From NCBI RefSeq assembly GCF_036227265.1, contig NZ_CP109446.1, positions 7,519,001 through 7,583,000 of the forward strand: a stretch of 64,000 nucleotides of DNA, given 5' to 3'. This document shows positions 49,115 through 58,425 of this stretch, in pieces (positions within the stretch are counted from its first letter, which is position 1; each line of letters opens with the position of its first letter). Under the pieces are notes generated by a model. It was not told where the DNA came from. It was given only the letters and a program-made list of their open reading frames with translations, and did no database searches. This DNA comes from Streptomyces sp. NBC_01476. Lineage in GTDB: Bacteria > Actinomycetota > Actinomycetes > Streptomycetales > Streptomycetaceae. Both the position numbers and the translations under genes were made by a program.

Positions 49115-49694
49115 GTGAATACTCCCTTTGGCCTTTGCGGGCCGCACCAGTCGATGCCTGGATTGACACCGACTGGTGGATCCATGTCCCTCCGTGGAGG
49201 AGCTTGCCCAACGACGTCGGTGGCTGGAAAACCTTCCCGTCGGCCATGCGGCCGGGGGACGGACCACCTGGTCGTAACTCCTCCGGGAGAGGTGGGCGGC
49301 CCGCCGGTTTGGATGTGGACAGCAAATCATCGAGGGGGACGGAAAATCAAGGTGGGGATAATTAGTCGTATTAGCCTTGAAGGGGGGAGCGAAAATCTTT
49401 GGGCTAGGATGTACCACCTCTTTGTGACGACGCCATGACCCCCCGGTGCTCCCTGAACTGCGGCTGAAAAACGCGCAGAATGGATTCTTGGGCCCCCGGC
49501 CTGTTATGTTCCCGGGGCGCGATCGACTTTTCCGGCGCCGGCGCTGCGTACGCGGCGAAGTCTTCGGCGTGCCTCCGGTAACTCCGGATCGCCATTCTCC
49601 GGCGCGGAAAATACGGCGTCCTCCTTTTTCGTCGCCCATCCGGCCCGGAGCTTGCTTCCGGGCCGGGGAAGTAACACAGTGCGGAGTTGCGACT
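49115..49694. other. Divergent control region, secreted protein / acyl-AMP ligase cluster
   Basis: About 580 bases. A clearly AT-richer core (49320-49430, with GATAATTAGTCGTATTAG and GAAAATCTTTGGGC) should carry promoters. A 10-bp inverted repeat sits at 49640-49666 shortly before the acyl-AMP ligase start. No supported gene. Confidence 0.5.
49640..49666. promoter_or_regulatory. Perfect 10-bp inverted repeat upstream of the acyl-AMP ligase
   Basis: CCGGCCCGGA, seven bases, TCCGGGCCGG, ending 28 bases before the ATG. It is either a leader hairpin (attenuator or terminator) or an operator controlling the four-gene lipid cluster. Confidence 0.55.
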
Positions 49695-51551
49695 ATGACC
49701 GTTCACCCATGGAAAGGGACCGCTCCCGTATCCCGCATCGGCCGAAGAACGGCGTGGATGCCGAAAGCCGTCGAGGACACCTTGATCAGCCACCTGGCGC
49801 GCGCCGTGCGAGAACATCCGGACAGCCCCGCCTTCACCTTTGTCGACTTCGCAGCCGATCCGGCGGGCCACCGCACCTCGCTGACATGGGCCGAACTCGG
49901 TCGCAGGGTGGACGCCGTGGCCAGGACACTCCAGCTGGCCGGGTGCACCGGCGAGCGGGTGGCGGTGGTCGCCCCGCAGGGGCCCGCGTACGTGGTCGGT
50001 TTCCTGGGGGCACTGCGCGCCGGAGCCGTGGCGGTGCCGCTCTTCCCGCCGCACCTGCCCGGCCATGACCAACGGCTCATCTCCGCGCTCGTCGACGCCG
50101 CACCGGTCTGCCTCCTCACCACGACCGAGGCGAAGCCCGGGGTGCTGGAGTTCTGCTCCGCCCGCAGACTGCCGGGCGCCGACCGGATCATCGCGGTCGA
50201 CGCCGCGCAGACGGGCGAGGACCCGCCGGGAGAGACCGACGGCTACGAATACTTCGCGGCGCATCCGAGCGATTGCGCCTATCTCCAATACACTTCCGGA
50301 TCCACCAGGACACCCACCGGGGTCGAAATCACCCACGCGAATGTCGTCGCCAATGTGCGGCAGTCCGTGGAGGCTTTCGGTGTCGACCGCGAAGAGAACC
50401 ATGTGGTGTCGTGGCTCCCGCTCTTCCACGACATGGGGCTCGTCCTCGCGGTCGCCATTCCGGTCGTGCGTGCCGTGCACTCGGTGCTCATGGACCCCGC
50501 TGCCTTCATCCAGCACCCAGTGCGCTGGCTGGAGTTGCTCGGCGAGTATCCCGGCGCGGTCACCGCGGCCCCCAATTTCGCGTACGACTACTGCGTGCGG
50601 CGGGTGGCCGAAGCCGCCCGGACCGATCTCGCGCTGCACGGCGTATCGGTGATGATCAACGGCAGCGAGCCGATCAGGGCCGCCACCCTCAGCCGCTTCG
50701 AGCAGGCGTTCGCGCCCTGCGGTCTGCGTCCCCAGACCATGCGTCCCTCGTACGGGTTGGCCGAGGCCACCGTGTTCGTCTCCACCTCGCGGGCCCGCCG
50801 GGCACCGGAAGTCACCGTCTTCGACCGGGAGTCGTTCAAAAAGGGCAAGCTGCACCCGGATCCGGGCGCGGCGGACGGCAGCGGCACAGAACTCGTCTCC
50901 TGCGGGGAACCGGTCGGCCAGGAGATCACCATCGCGGACCCCGACGGCGGGTACGCCCTGCCGGAAGGCACGGTGGGGGAGATCTGGGTCCGCGGCCCCA
51001 ACGTGGCCCGCGGCTACTGGCGCAGCCCGGTCCGCAGTGTGGACACCTTCCGCGCCGAACTGGCCGACGCCCCGGCCGACGGCAGGGACGCCGGCCACTG
51101 GCTGCGCACCGGAGACCTCGGCGCCCTGTACGACGGCTGCCTCTACGTCACCGGCCGCATCAAGGACCTGGTCATCATCGACGGCGTCAACCACTACCCG
51201 CAGGACATCGAGACGACCGTCCAGGAAGCGCACGCGTTCATCCGCACCAACCACGTGGCGGCGTTCTCCCTGACGGTCGGCAGCGGAGAGCGTCTCGTCG
51301 TCGTCGCGGAGCACTCCAGCCGGATCGACGACCCCGAGCCGGCGCGCGAGGAGATCGTCCGCGCGGTCCGCCGGGCCATCGCGGCAGGACACGGCGCGAC
51401 CCTGCACGACTTCGTGCTGGCGCCCCCCGGCACCGTGCCGCGCACCAGCAGCGGCAAGGTCGCACGCGGCGCCTGCCGGACCCGCTACCTCGCCGGGGAC
51501 TGGCCAGGACGGGCCCAGTTCGACCTGACCGAGGCCGGAGGCGAGGAATGA
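49695..51551 (+). CDS. Long-chain fatty acyl-AMP ligase (FadD32-like FAAL)
   Basis: 618 residues from the ATG at 49695, with GGAG upstream. ANL-superfamily ligase: AMP loop YTSGSTRTPTGV (199-210), VVSWLPLFHDMGL, SYGLAEATVFVS, GEIWVRGPNVARGYW, LRTGDLG and the hinge/lysine region IKDLVIIDGVNHYPQDIE. FHDMGL and PAAFIQHPVRWLELL are features of FAALs rather than CoA ligases. FAALs activate a fatty acid as acyl-adenylate and load it on the N-terminal ACP of a partner PKS. Here the next gene starts with such an ACP and overlaps by four bases (ATGA). FadD32 holds the same position next to pks13 in mycobacteria. Confidence 0.93.
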   Translation: MTVHPWKGTAPVSRIGRRTAWMPKAVEDTLISHLARAVREHPDSPAFTFVDFAADPAGHRTSLTWAELGRRVDAVARTLQLAGCTGERVAVVAPQGPAYVVGFLGALRAGAVAVPLFPPHLPGHDQRLISALVDAAPVCLLTTTEAKPGVLEFCSARRLPGADRIIAVDAAQTGEDPPGETDGYEYFAAHPSDCAYLQYTSGSTRTPTGVEITHANVVANVRQSVEAFGVDREENHVVSWLPLFHDMGLVLAVAIPVVRAVHSVLMDPAAFIQHPVRWLELLGEYPGAVTAAPNFAYDYCVRRVAEAARTDLALHGVSVMINGSEPIRAATLSRFEQAFAPCGLRPQTMRPSYGLAEATVFVSTSRARRAPEVTVFDRESFKKGKLHPDPGAADGSGTELVSCGEPVGQEITIADPDGGYALPEGTVGEIWVRGPNVARGYWRSPVRSVDTFRAELADAPADGRDAGHWLRTGDLGALYDGCLYVTGRIKDLVIIDGVNHYPQDIETTVQEAHAFIRTNHVAAFSLTVGSGERLVVVAEHSSRIDDPEPAREEIVRAVRRAIAAGHGATLHDFVLAPPGTVPRTSSGKVARGACRTRYLAGDWPGRAQFDLTEAGGEE

Positions 51552-54500
51552 CAGCGCCGGACGGCCGCCCCCAGGACCCGGACGCTCCGCGGGGAGCGTC
51601 CGGGATCCAGGCGCTGGTACGCCGCCTGGTGGCGGAGGCGTGCGGGATGCCCCCCGAGGACATCGAGGCGGACCGCCCGCTGACCGACTACGGACTCTCC
51701 TCGCGCGACGCGGTCGGTATCGCCGGTGAACTCGAAGAGGCGCTGGGCAGCCAGTTGCCGCCCACGCTGCTCTGGGAGACCCCCAGCCTGACCGCGCTCG
51801 TGCAGCGGCTCGCCGAAGGTGTCCCCGAGCCGTCGCAGGACAGCGCGGTCGGCGCGCCCACCGACGACCCGGGACTCGTCGCGGTGGTCGGCGTCGGCTG
51901 CCGGCTGCCCGGCGGCGTCAACGGTCCCGACGCCTTCTGGGACTTCCTGCTCCGCGGTGGCGACGCGATCGGCGAGGTGCCGGCGGAGCGCTGGGAGACC
52001 TGGGGCGCCGACACGGTCGAGGCGGCCGCCGCCCTTCCCGAGGCCGTCCGCCGGGGAGCCTTCCTGGACGACGTGGCGGCGTTCGACGCCCAGTTCTTCG
52101 GCATCACGCCACGTGAGGCACAACTGATGGACCCGCAGCAGCGGTTGCTGCTGGAGGTGGCCTGGGAAGCCCTCCAGCACGCCGGCATGCCCGCACCCAC
52201 CCTGCGGGGCACCAGGACCGGGGTGTACGTCGGCCTGAGCTCGCTGGAGTACGGATTCCTCACCACCGCCGACCTGGGCTCGGTCACCGAGTGGACCGCC
52301 ACCGGATCGGCCGGGAGCATCGCGGCGAACCGGATGTCGTACGCCTTCGACCTGCGCGGTCCGAGCCTCACCGTCGACACCGCCTGCTCCTCTTCCCTGG
52401 TGGCACTCCATCAGGCGGTCCGCGGCCTGCGGTCGGCGGAGTGCGACACGGCGCTGGTGGCCGGCGTCAACGTGCTGCTCTCGCCCATGCTCACCGCGAG
52501 CTTCGGCGAGGCGGGCGTGCTGGCCCCCGACGGCAGGTGCAAGCCGTTCGACGCCGCCGCCGGGGGCATCGTCCGGGGCGAGGGCTGCGGCGTCGTGGTG
52601 CTGAAGCGGCTCGCGGACGCGGTGCGGGAAGGCCACCCGGTGCTCGCCGTGATCAGCGGCACCGCGGTGAACTCCGACGGCCGCTCGGCCGGGATGGTGG
52701 CGCCGAACCCCGTCGCCCAGCAGGAACTGCTGCGGTCCGCACTCCAGGACGCGCGGACCGCGCCGGGCGAACTGGACTACGTGGAGACGCACGGCACCGG
52801 CACCCTGCTCGGCGATCCGATCGAGGCGGGAGCGCTGAGCGCGGTACTGGCCGCGGACCGCCCCGCCGACCGGCCGCTGCTGATCGGCTCGGTGAAGAGC
52901 AACCTCGGCCACCTGGAGGGCGCCGCCGGGATCACCGGCCTGATCAAGACCGTGCTCTCCCTCCACCACGGGCGGATCCCCGCCACCTTGCACTTCACGA
53001 CCCCGAACCCGCACATCGACTTCGCCGGCGGCCGGCTGCGTGTGGTGGACACGGCGGTTTCCTGGCCGGACCGCGACGGGCGGCCGGTACGGGCCGGCGT
53101 CTCGGCGTTCGGCTTCGGCGGCACCAACGCCCACGCCGTCCTCGAACAGTGGACGCGGCCGGCGCCACCGGAGGCACCGGAAGCGGACACCGCGCCCGCG
53201 CTGTCGTCGGTACGCGGCACACCCGTACCGCAGATCCTGGTGCTCTCCGAGCGCTCGGCGGAGCGGCTGGCGGACACCGCCGGCGGGTACGCCGACTGGC
53301 TCACCGGCCCGGTCGGTTCGCAGGTGCCCCTGGCGGACATCGCGTTCACCCTCGGCAGCAGCCGGTACGGCGCGATGTCCGCCGCGGTGGTCGGGAGGGA
53401 CCGGGCGGACCTGGTCGCCGGGCTGCGGGCGCTGGGACTGCGCCGGGCGGCGAAGGGGGTGGTGGGTCCGCTGGCGACCCCCGAGACGGCCGAACCGCCC
53501 GGCGCGGGACCGGTGTTCGTCTTCTCCGGCCATGGCAGCCAGTGGGCGGGCATGGGCCGCACGCTCCTCCACGAGGACAGCACCTTCGCCGCAGCGGTCC
53601 ACGAACTCGACCCCCTCTTCGCCGACGAGACCGGCAGCCCCCTCAGCCGGCTGCTCTCCCACGGGGTGCCGCTGACCGCCGTCGCCCAGGTCCAGCCGGT
53701 GCTCTTCGGACTCCAGCTCGCCCTCGCCGCGACCTGGCGGGCCCACGGCGTCGAGCCCGCGGCCGTCATCGGACACTCCGTGGGCGAGGTCGCCGCCGCG
53801 GTGGTGGCCGGAGCGCTCGGACCCGTCGACGGGCTCCGCGTCGTACTGCGCCGCTCGGCCCTCCTCGGCGCGGTCGACGCGCGGCGGGCCGGGGCGATGG
53901 CAGCGGTGGAGATGGGCCTGGCGGACCGGGACGAGGTGCTGGGACGCCACCGCGACGTCGGTATCGCGGTGGACGCCTCCCCGCTGCGCTGCACCGTGGC
54001 CGGCCCCCTCGGAGCCGTCGAAGGGCTGGTCGCGGAACTGACCGCCCAGCAGCTCCCGGCCCGGATGCTGGACGTCGGCGGCGCCGGGCACTCCGAGGCG
54101 GTGGACGCGGTGCTCCCCGACCTGCGGTCCGCGCTCGCCGGCATCGTCTCCCGGGAAGCACGGACCACCTGGTACGGAACGGTGCACGACGACCCGCGCC
54201 ACCCGCCGCGGGCCGACGCCGACTACTGGTGTGCCAACGCCCGCCGTCCGGTGCGCTTCCGGCAGGCCGTGGCAGCCGCCGCCGAGGACGGCCACCGCAG
54301 CTTCCTGGAGATCTCACCGCATCCGGTCGCCGCCCTGCCCACCCGCGAGACCCTCGACAAAATCGTGGACGGCACGTTCCACGTGCTGCCCACCCTGCTG
54401 CGCGACAGCGACGAGCCGATCGCGCTGCGGACCACGCTCGCCGCACTGCACCTCGCCGGCGCCCAGCGGCGCCCCGACCTGCTGTGGCCGGCCGGTGGCA

Positions 54501-57500
54501 GGACATCGCTGCCCGCCCCGGTGTGGCGGCACACCCGGCACTGGGTGGAGAGCAAACCCCGTGCCCGCACCACCCGCGTGGGACACCCGCTGCTGGGCAC
54601 CCGGGTCGGCATCCCCGGTACGGGCCGCGTGCTCTGGCAGGGCGACGTGGGCACCGACGGCTGGTGCCAGGTGGACCAGCGCGTGGACGGCGTACCCGTG
54701 CTGCCGCTGGCCGTCTGCGCCGAACTGGTGCTCTCCGCGGCGGCCGAGCTCTTCGGCGCACCGGTCGAGGACATCGTCGTCCGCGACCTCACACTGAACC
54801 GGCTGCTCCCACTGGCCGGCTCCACGCCGGTGATCACCCAGCTGGATCCGGCCGGCCCCGGCCGGGTGACGGCCGGCATCCATACCCGGTCGGCCGCCGG
54901 CACCTGGACGCGCCGGGCCGACGCCACCGTCGAGGTCCGCCGCAGGGGGGCCCGGGAGGAGCCCGCCGGGCCGCTCGGCGACGGCATCACCGTCCCCGTA
55001 CCCCCGTCGCTCCAGCCGGACGGCGTGTCCACCCCCTGGCGGTTCCCTCCCGCGCTGCTCGACGCCTGCCTGCGCGCACCGGAGGTGGCGGCCCGGAGCC
55101 TGGAAACCGGCAGCACCGGAGACACCGGAGACACCCGAGACGCCGGAGAAACCCGTGGCGACCGGTCCACGGCCCCGGGCGTCCCCGCCGGCGCCATGCC
55201 GGTGACCGTCGGCGTGCTGCGGGCCCGCCGGCCCGCCGGGCCCGCCGGGCGCTGCCGGGTGCGGCCGGACACCGCACCGGCAGGAGAGACGCCGAGCTGG
55301 TCGGTCCGGCTGGAGAACGCGGACGGGGCCGTCCTGCTCGAAGCCGACGGTGTGGTCCTGCGGGTCCCCCAGGCGCGGGAGCTCCCGCTGCCGCTGGGCG
55401 ACCAGGCGTACGACACCGTCTGGGAGCAAGGACCGCGTCCCGCGCGCCGGAAGGACGCCCCGACGGACTGGCTGCTGCTGACCCCGCCGACACCGCAGAG
55501 CCCGCCTCCTTCCGCCACCGCCCAGGCGCCCGGGACACCGGCGGATCAGGGCAGCGGCACCGGTGTCGCCACCGCCCTGCACGACGCGCTGACCCGGGCG
55601 GGTGCCCGGGTCTCCACCGCCCGCGGCGACTCGCAGACCCGCGGTCAGGTGGTGGCCGCCTGGCGGGCGAACCTCGGCGACGCGGCGCAGACCGCGGCCG
55701 TGGTGCTGTGCGCGGGACCGGCGGGCCGGCTCGGCGCCCGTGAGCAGATCCTCTCCGCAGCCGACGTGGTGCAGCGGCTGACCGCTGCCGCGAAGACCGG
55801 CGGGTACAGCGGCTCCCCGCGGCTGTTCCTGGTCACCGAAGGCGCCGCACCGGTCAGCGCCGAGGAGGAGGGCGACCCCGACGGGGGCGCGCTGCGCGGG
55901 CTGCTGCGGGTGCTCGCCCTGGAACACCCGGAACTGCGGCCCTGCCTGATCGATGTCGACCCGTCACCGGGTGCGGCGGACGACCTCGTCAGTGAACTGC
56001 TCGGCAACGACGGCGCCGACCACGTCGCCTGGCGGGCGGGCACGCGGCGCACCGCACGGCTGTCCCGGGTGGACCCCGGTGCGGGAAGTGCGGACGTGCC
56101 GTTCGCCCGCGCCGACGGCGCGTACATCGTCACCGGCGGGCTCGGCGGCCTCGGCCTGGCCACCGCACGCCGGCTCGCCGAGCACGGCGCGGGCCGCCTG
56201 GTGCTGAACGGACGCCGCCCGCCGAACGGGCAAGCGGAAGCGGTGCTGGATCACGTACGGGCGCTGGGCACCGAGGTCGACGTCGTGCTCGGCGACATCG
56301 CCGAACCCGGCACCGCCGACCGCCTGGTCGCCGCCGCGCTGCGGCGCGGGCACACGCTGGCCGGGGTCGCCCACGCCGCGGGTGTGCTGCGCGACGGCCT
56401 CGTCGACGGACTCACCGCGCAGGACCTGGACCAGGTGTTCCGGCCCAAGGTCGACGGCGGCCGTCTGCTGGACGAGGCCACGGCCGGCCACGATCCCGAC
56501 TGGTGGCTGGTGTTCAGCTCCGCCGCCGCCCTGCTCGGCTCCCCGGGACAGGCCGCCTATGCCGCGGCCAACGCCTGGCTCGACTCCCTCGTACACCGGC
56601 GGCGCGCTCGGGGCGCGGCCGGGCAGTCCATCGCCTGGGGCCCGTGGAGCGGGGTCGGGGGCGCCCCGGACACCGCTCTGCTGGCACTCGACCCCATCAC
56701 CCTCGACGACGGGCTCGACGCCCTCCAGCTGATCATCGCGGGCGGCCGGACCTGCACCGGTGTGGTCCGGCTCGACCCGCGGCGGGTCGCCGGAGCGTTC
56801 CCGGGCATCGAACTGGTCCCCTTCTTCGCCGGTCTTCTGGACGACCAGCGGCAGGAGACCGGCGGGGGCGCTCCCGGGCCGGGCGGGGCCGCGTCGTCGG
56901 ACCCGGCGGCGGTACGGCAGCGGCTCGCGTCGCGGATGGCCGCGGTGATGGGGTTCGCCGAGCAGGAGATCGACCCCTCGGCGCCGCTCACCGAACTCGG
57001 CCTTGACTCGCTCATGGCCGTACGCATCCGCAACGCCGTCACCCAGGACTTCGGGATCACGCTGCCGGAGACCCTGCTGCTGCGTGGCGGCAGCCTGGAC
57101 GAGGTGGTGGCCGCGCTGCTGTCGGCGCTCGACCCGGACAGCGCGGCCCCGGCGGACGCTTCGGACCCGGCGGACGAGCGGGCCCCGGTGGACGGCACGG
57201 TGGACGGCACCACGGCGGCACACGACACCGTGACCGCGGACCGGCCCGCCCCGCCGGACGACGCGGCGGCCCCCGTGGACGACCCGGGCCGGCCGGCCCC
57301 TGCGGTCCCGGTGACGGTGCAGCCCAGGGACGCCGCCGAACGCCTGGTGGCGGGGGTCTGGGCCAAGCTGTCGGGGCAGGACCCGGACGGTGTCCGCGCC
57401 GAACTTCCCGAGGTACGGGAGAACGCCGAGCTGTCCACCGCGTTCGCGGCGGGCATCCGCGAGCGGCTCGGCGGCCACCGCTCCTCGCCCACCGTGGAGC

Positions 57501-58387
57501 AGATCAGGCGGCACCCGACGGTCTCGGCTGTCGCCGACCTCGTCCGGCCGGTGCTGGAGGGCGGGACGGACGGCTCGGCCCCGCGGGTGCTGCGCGACCC
57601 CGGCCTGCGGGCCGACCGGCCCCCCCTCTTCGTCTTCCACCCCGCGGGCGGGTCCACCAGCGTCTACCAGCCGCTGGCGGGTCTGCTGCCGCCCGGCCGG
57701 CCGGTCCTCGGGCTCGACCGGATGGAGTCGCTGGGCACGGTGGAGGAGAAGGCCGAGCACTACCTCACGGTCATCCGCAAGGTGCAGGCCGAAGGCCCGT
57801 ACCACCTGCTCGGCTGGTCCTTCGGCGGCTGCCTGGCGTACGAGACCGCCTGCCGGCTGCGGGAACGCGGCGAGACCGTCGGCTACCTCGGGCTGATCGA
57901 CACGATCCTCCCCGCCGCGCTGCCCGGTCCGCCGCCGGAGGACCTGCTGATCGAGCGGTTCGCCCGCTTCGCGGAGTACGTGCAGACCGCCTACGGCCGG
58001 CAACTGCGGCTGCCGTACGCGGAGATGGCACGCATGGGCGAGCAGGAGCAGATCGACACGCTGATGCGTCATGTCGCCGCCGGGCTGGACATGAGCCCGG
58101 GAGTGCTGGAACACCAGCGCACCTCGTACGTCGACGCCCGCATCGGGGAACGCTACCGGCCCCGCCCGTACCCGGACCCCGTGGTGCTCTACCGCGCGCA
58201 ACTGGCCCAGGTGCTCACCACCGCCATCGACCCCCGCTATCTGCGGGACGACGCCGACCTCGGCTGGGCACCGCTGTGTCCCCGGCTGGAAGTGGTGCCG
58301 GTGCCGGGCGACCACCTCTCGCTCATCGACCCCCCGCACGTGGACGTCATCGCCCGCCACCTCCGTACCGCTGTGAACGACGGCTGA
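51548..58387 (+). CDS. Pks13-like polyketide synthase: ACP-KS-AT-DH(inactive)-KR-ACP-TE
   Basis: 2279 residues. ACP1 about 15-95 (YGLSSRDAV, Ser52) is the type that receives acyl from a FAAL. KS about 108-530: Cys280 in DTACSSS, His415, His455. AT about 560-880: GHSVGEV with Ser744 and an unusual GAGH (His848) where malonyl- and methylmalonyl-ATs have HAFH or YASH. DH-like region about 1010-1290: the first catalytic His is replaced by Gln1044 (CQVDQRVDG), so it is probably inactive. KR about 1515-1720: GGLGGLG, Ser1658, Tyr1671. ACP2: Ser1821 in GLDSLMAV. After a helical linker comes a TE about 2010-2279 (GWSFGG Ser2091, His2256) with Pks13-like LFVFHPAGGST and LEHQRTSYVDAR. It should join two acyl chains Claisen-style and reduce the product to a beta-hydroxy acid. 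The KR and DH-like parts are absent from mycobacterial Pks13. Confidence 0.92.
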   Translation: MTAPDGRPQDPDAPRGASGIQALVRRLVAEACGMPPEDIEADRPLTDYGLSSRDAVGIAGELEEALGSQLPPTLLWETPSLTALVQRLAEGVPEPSQDSAVGAPTDDPGLVAVVGVGCRLPGGVNGPDAFWDFLLRGGDAIGEVPAERWETWGADTVEAAAALPEAVRRGAFLDDVAAFDAQFFGITPREAQLMDPQQRLLLEVAWEALQHAGMPAPTLRGTRTGVYVGLSSLEYGFLTTADLGSVTEWTATGSAGSIAANRMSYAFDLRGPSLTVDTACSSSLVALHQAVRGLRSAECDTALVAGVNVLLSPMLTASFGEAGVLAPDGRCKPFDAAAGGIVRGEGCGVVVLKRLADAVREGHPVLAVISGTAVNSDGRSAGMVAPNPVAQQELLRSALQDARTAPGELDYVETHGTGTLLGDPIEAGALSAVLAADRPADRPLLIGSVKSNLGHLEGAAGITGLIKTVLSLHHGRIPATLHFTTPNPHIDFAGGRLRVVDTAVSWPDRDGRPVRAGVSAFGFGGTNAHAVLEQWTRPAPPEAPEADTAPALSSVRGTPVPQILVLSERSAERLADTAGGYADWLTGPVGSQVPLADIAFTLGSSRYGAMSAAVVGRDRADLVAGLRALGLRRAAKGVVGPLATPETAEPPGAGPVFVFSGHGSQWAGMGRTLLHEDSTFAAAVHELDPLFADETGSPLSRLLSHGVPLTAVAQVQPVLFGLQLALAATWRAHGVEPAAVIGHSVGEVAAAVVAGALGPVDGLRVVLRRSALLGAVDARRAGAMAAVEMGLADRDEVLGRHRDVGIAVDASPLRCTVAGPLGAVEGLVAELTAQQLPARMLDVGGAGHSEAVDAVLPDLRSALAGIVSREARTTWYGTVHDDPRHPPRADADYWCANARRPVRFRQAVAAAAEDGHRSFLEISPHPVAALPTRETLDKIVDGTFHVLPTLLRDSDEPIALRTTLAALHLAGAQRRPDLLWPAGGRTSLPAPVWRHTRHWVESKPRARTTRVGHPLLGTRVGIPGTGRVLWQGDVGTDGWCQVDQRVDGVPVLPLAVCAELVLSAAAELFGAPVEDIVVRDLTLNRLLPLAGSTPVITQLDPAGPGRVTAGIHTRSAAGTWTRRADATVEVRRRGAREEPAGPLGDGITVPVPPSLQPDGVSTPWRFPPALLDACLRAPEVAARSLETGSTGDTGDTRDAGETRGDRSTAPGVPAGAMPVTVGVLRARRPAGPAGRCRVRPDTAPAGETPSWSVRLENADGAVLLEADGVVLRVPQARELPLPLGDQAYDTVWEQGPRPARRKDAPTDWLLLTPPTPQSPPPSATAQAPGTPADQGSGTGVATALHDALTRAGARVSTARGDSQTRGQVVAAWRANLGDAAQTAAVVLCAGPAGRLGAREQILSAADVVQRLTAAAKTGGYSGSPRLFLVTEGAAPVSAEEEGDPDGGALRGLLRVLALEHPELRPCLIDVDPSPGAADDLVSELLGNDGADHVAWRAGTRRTARLSRVDPGAGSADVPFARADGAYIVTGGLGGLGLATARRLAEHGAGRLVLNGRRPPNGQAEAVLDHVRALGTEVDVVLGDIAEPGTADRLVAAALRRGHTLAGVAHAAGVLRDGLVDGLTAQDLDQVFRPKVDGGRLLDEATAGHDPDWWLVFSSAAALLGSPGQAAYAAANAWLDSLVHRRRARGAAGQSIAWGPWSGVGGAPDTALLALDPITLDDGLDALQLIIAGGRTCTGVVRLDPRRVAGAFPGIELVPFFAGLLDDQRQETGGGAPGPGGAASSDPAAVRQRLASRMAAVMGFAEQEIDPSAPLTELGLDSLMAVRIRNAVTQDFGITLPETLLLRGGSLDEVVAALLSALDPDSAAPADASDPADERAPVDGTVDGTTAAHDTVTADRPAPPDDAAAPVDDPGRPAPAVPVTVQPRDAAERLVAGVWAKLSGQDPDGVRAELPEVRENAELSTAFAAGIRERLGGHRSSPTVEQIRRHPTVSAVADLVRPVLEGGTDGSAPRVLRDPGLRADRPPLFVFHPAGGSTSVYQPLAGLLPPGRPVLGLDRMESLGTVEEKAEHYLTVIRKVQAEGPYHLLGWSFGGCLAYETACRLRERGETVGYLGLIDTILPAALPGPPPEDLLIERFARFAEYVQTAYGRQLRLPYAEMARMGEQEQIDTLMRHVAAGLDMSPGVLEHQRTSYVDARIGERYRPRPYPDPVVLYRAQLAQVLTTAIDPRYLRDDADLGWAPLCPRLEVVPVPGDHLSLIDPPHVDVIARHLRTAVNDG

Positions 58388-58425
58388 CCTCGCGAGCACA
58401 CCGCATCCGACACAAGGAAGACACC

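Noticed and set aside
50273..51547. Upstream in-frame extension of the PKS into the acyl-AMP ligase gene
   Set aside because: It is out-of-frame translation of the ligase. The PKS start at 51548 overlaps the ligase stop as ATGA and begins with a proper ACP.
51485..54295. 936-codon minus-strand open frame opposite the PKS
   Set aside because: Composition typical of the antisense of a GC-rich gene, no ribosome site, no recognisable motif; the KS and AT motifs lie on the plus strand.
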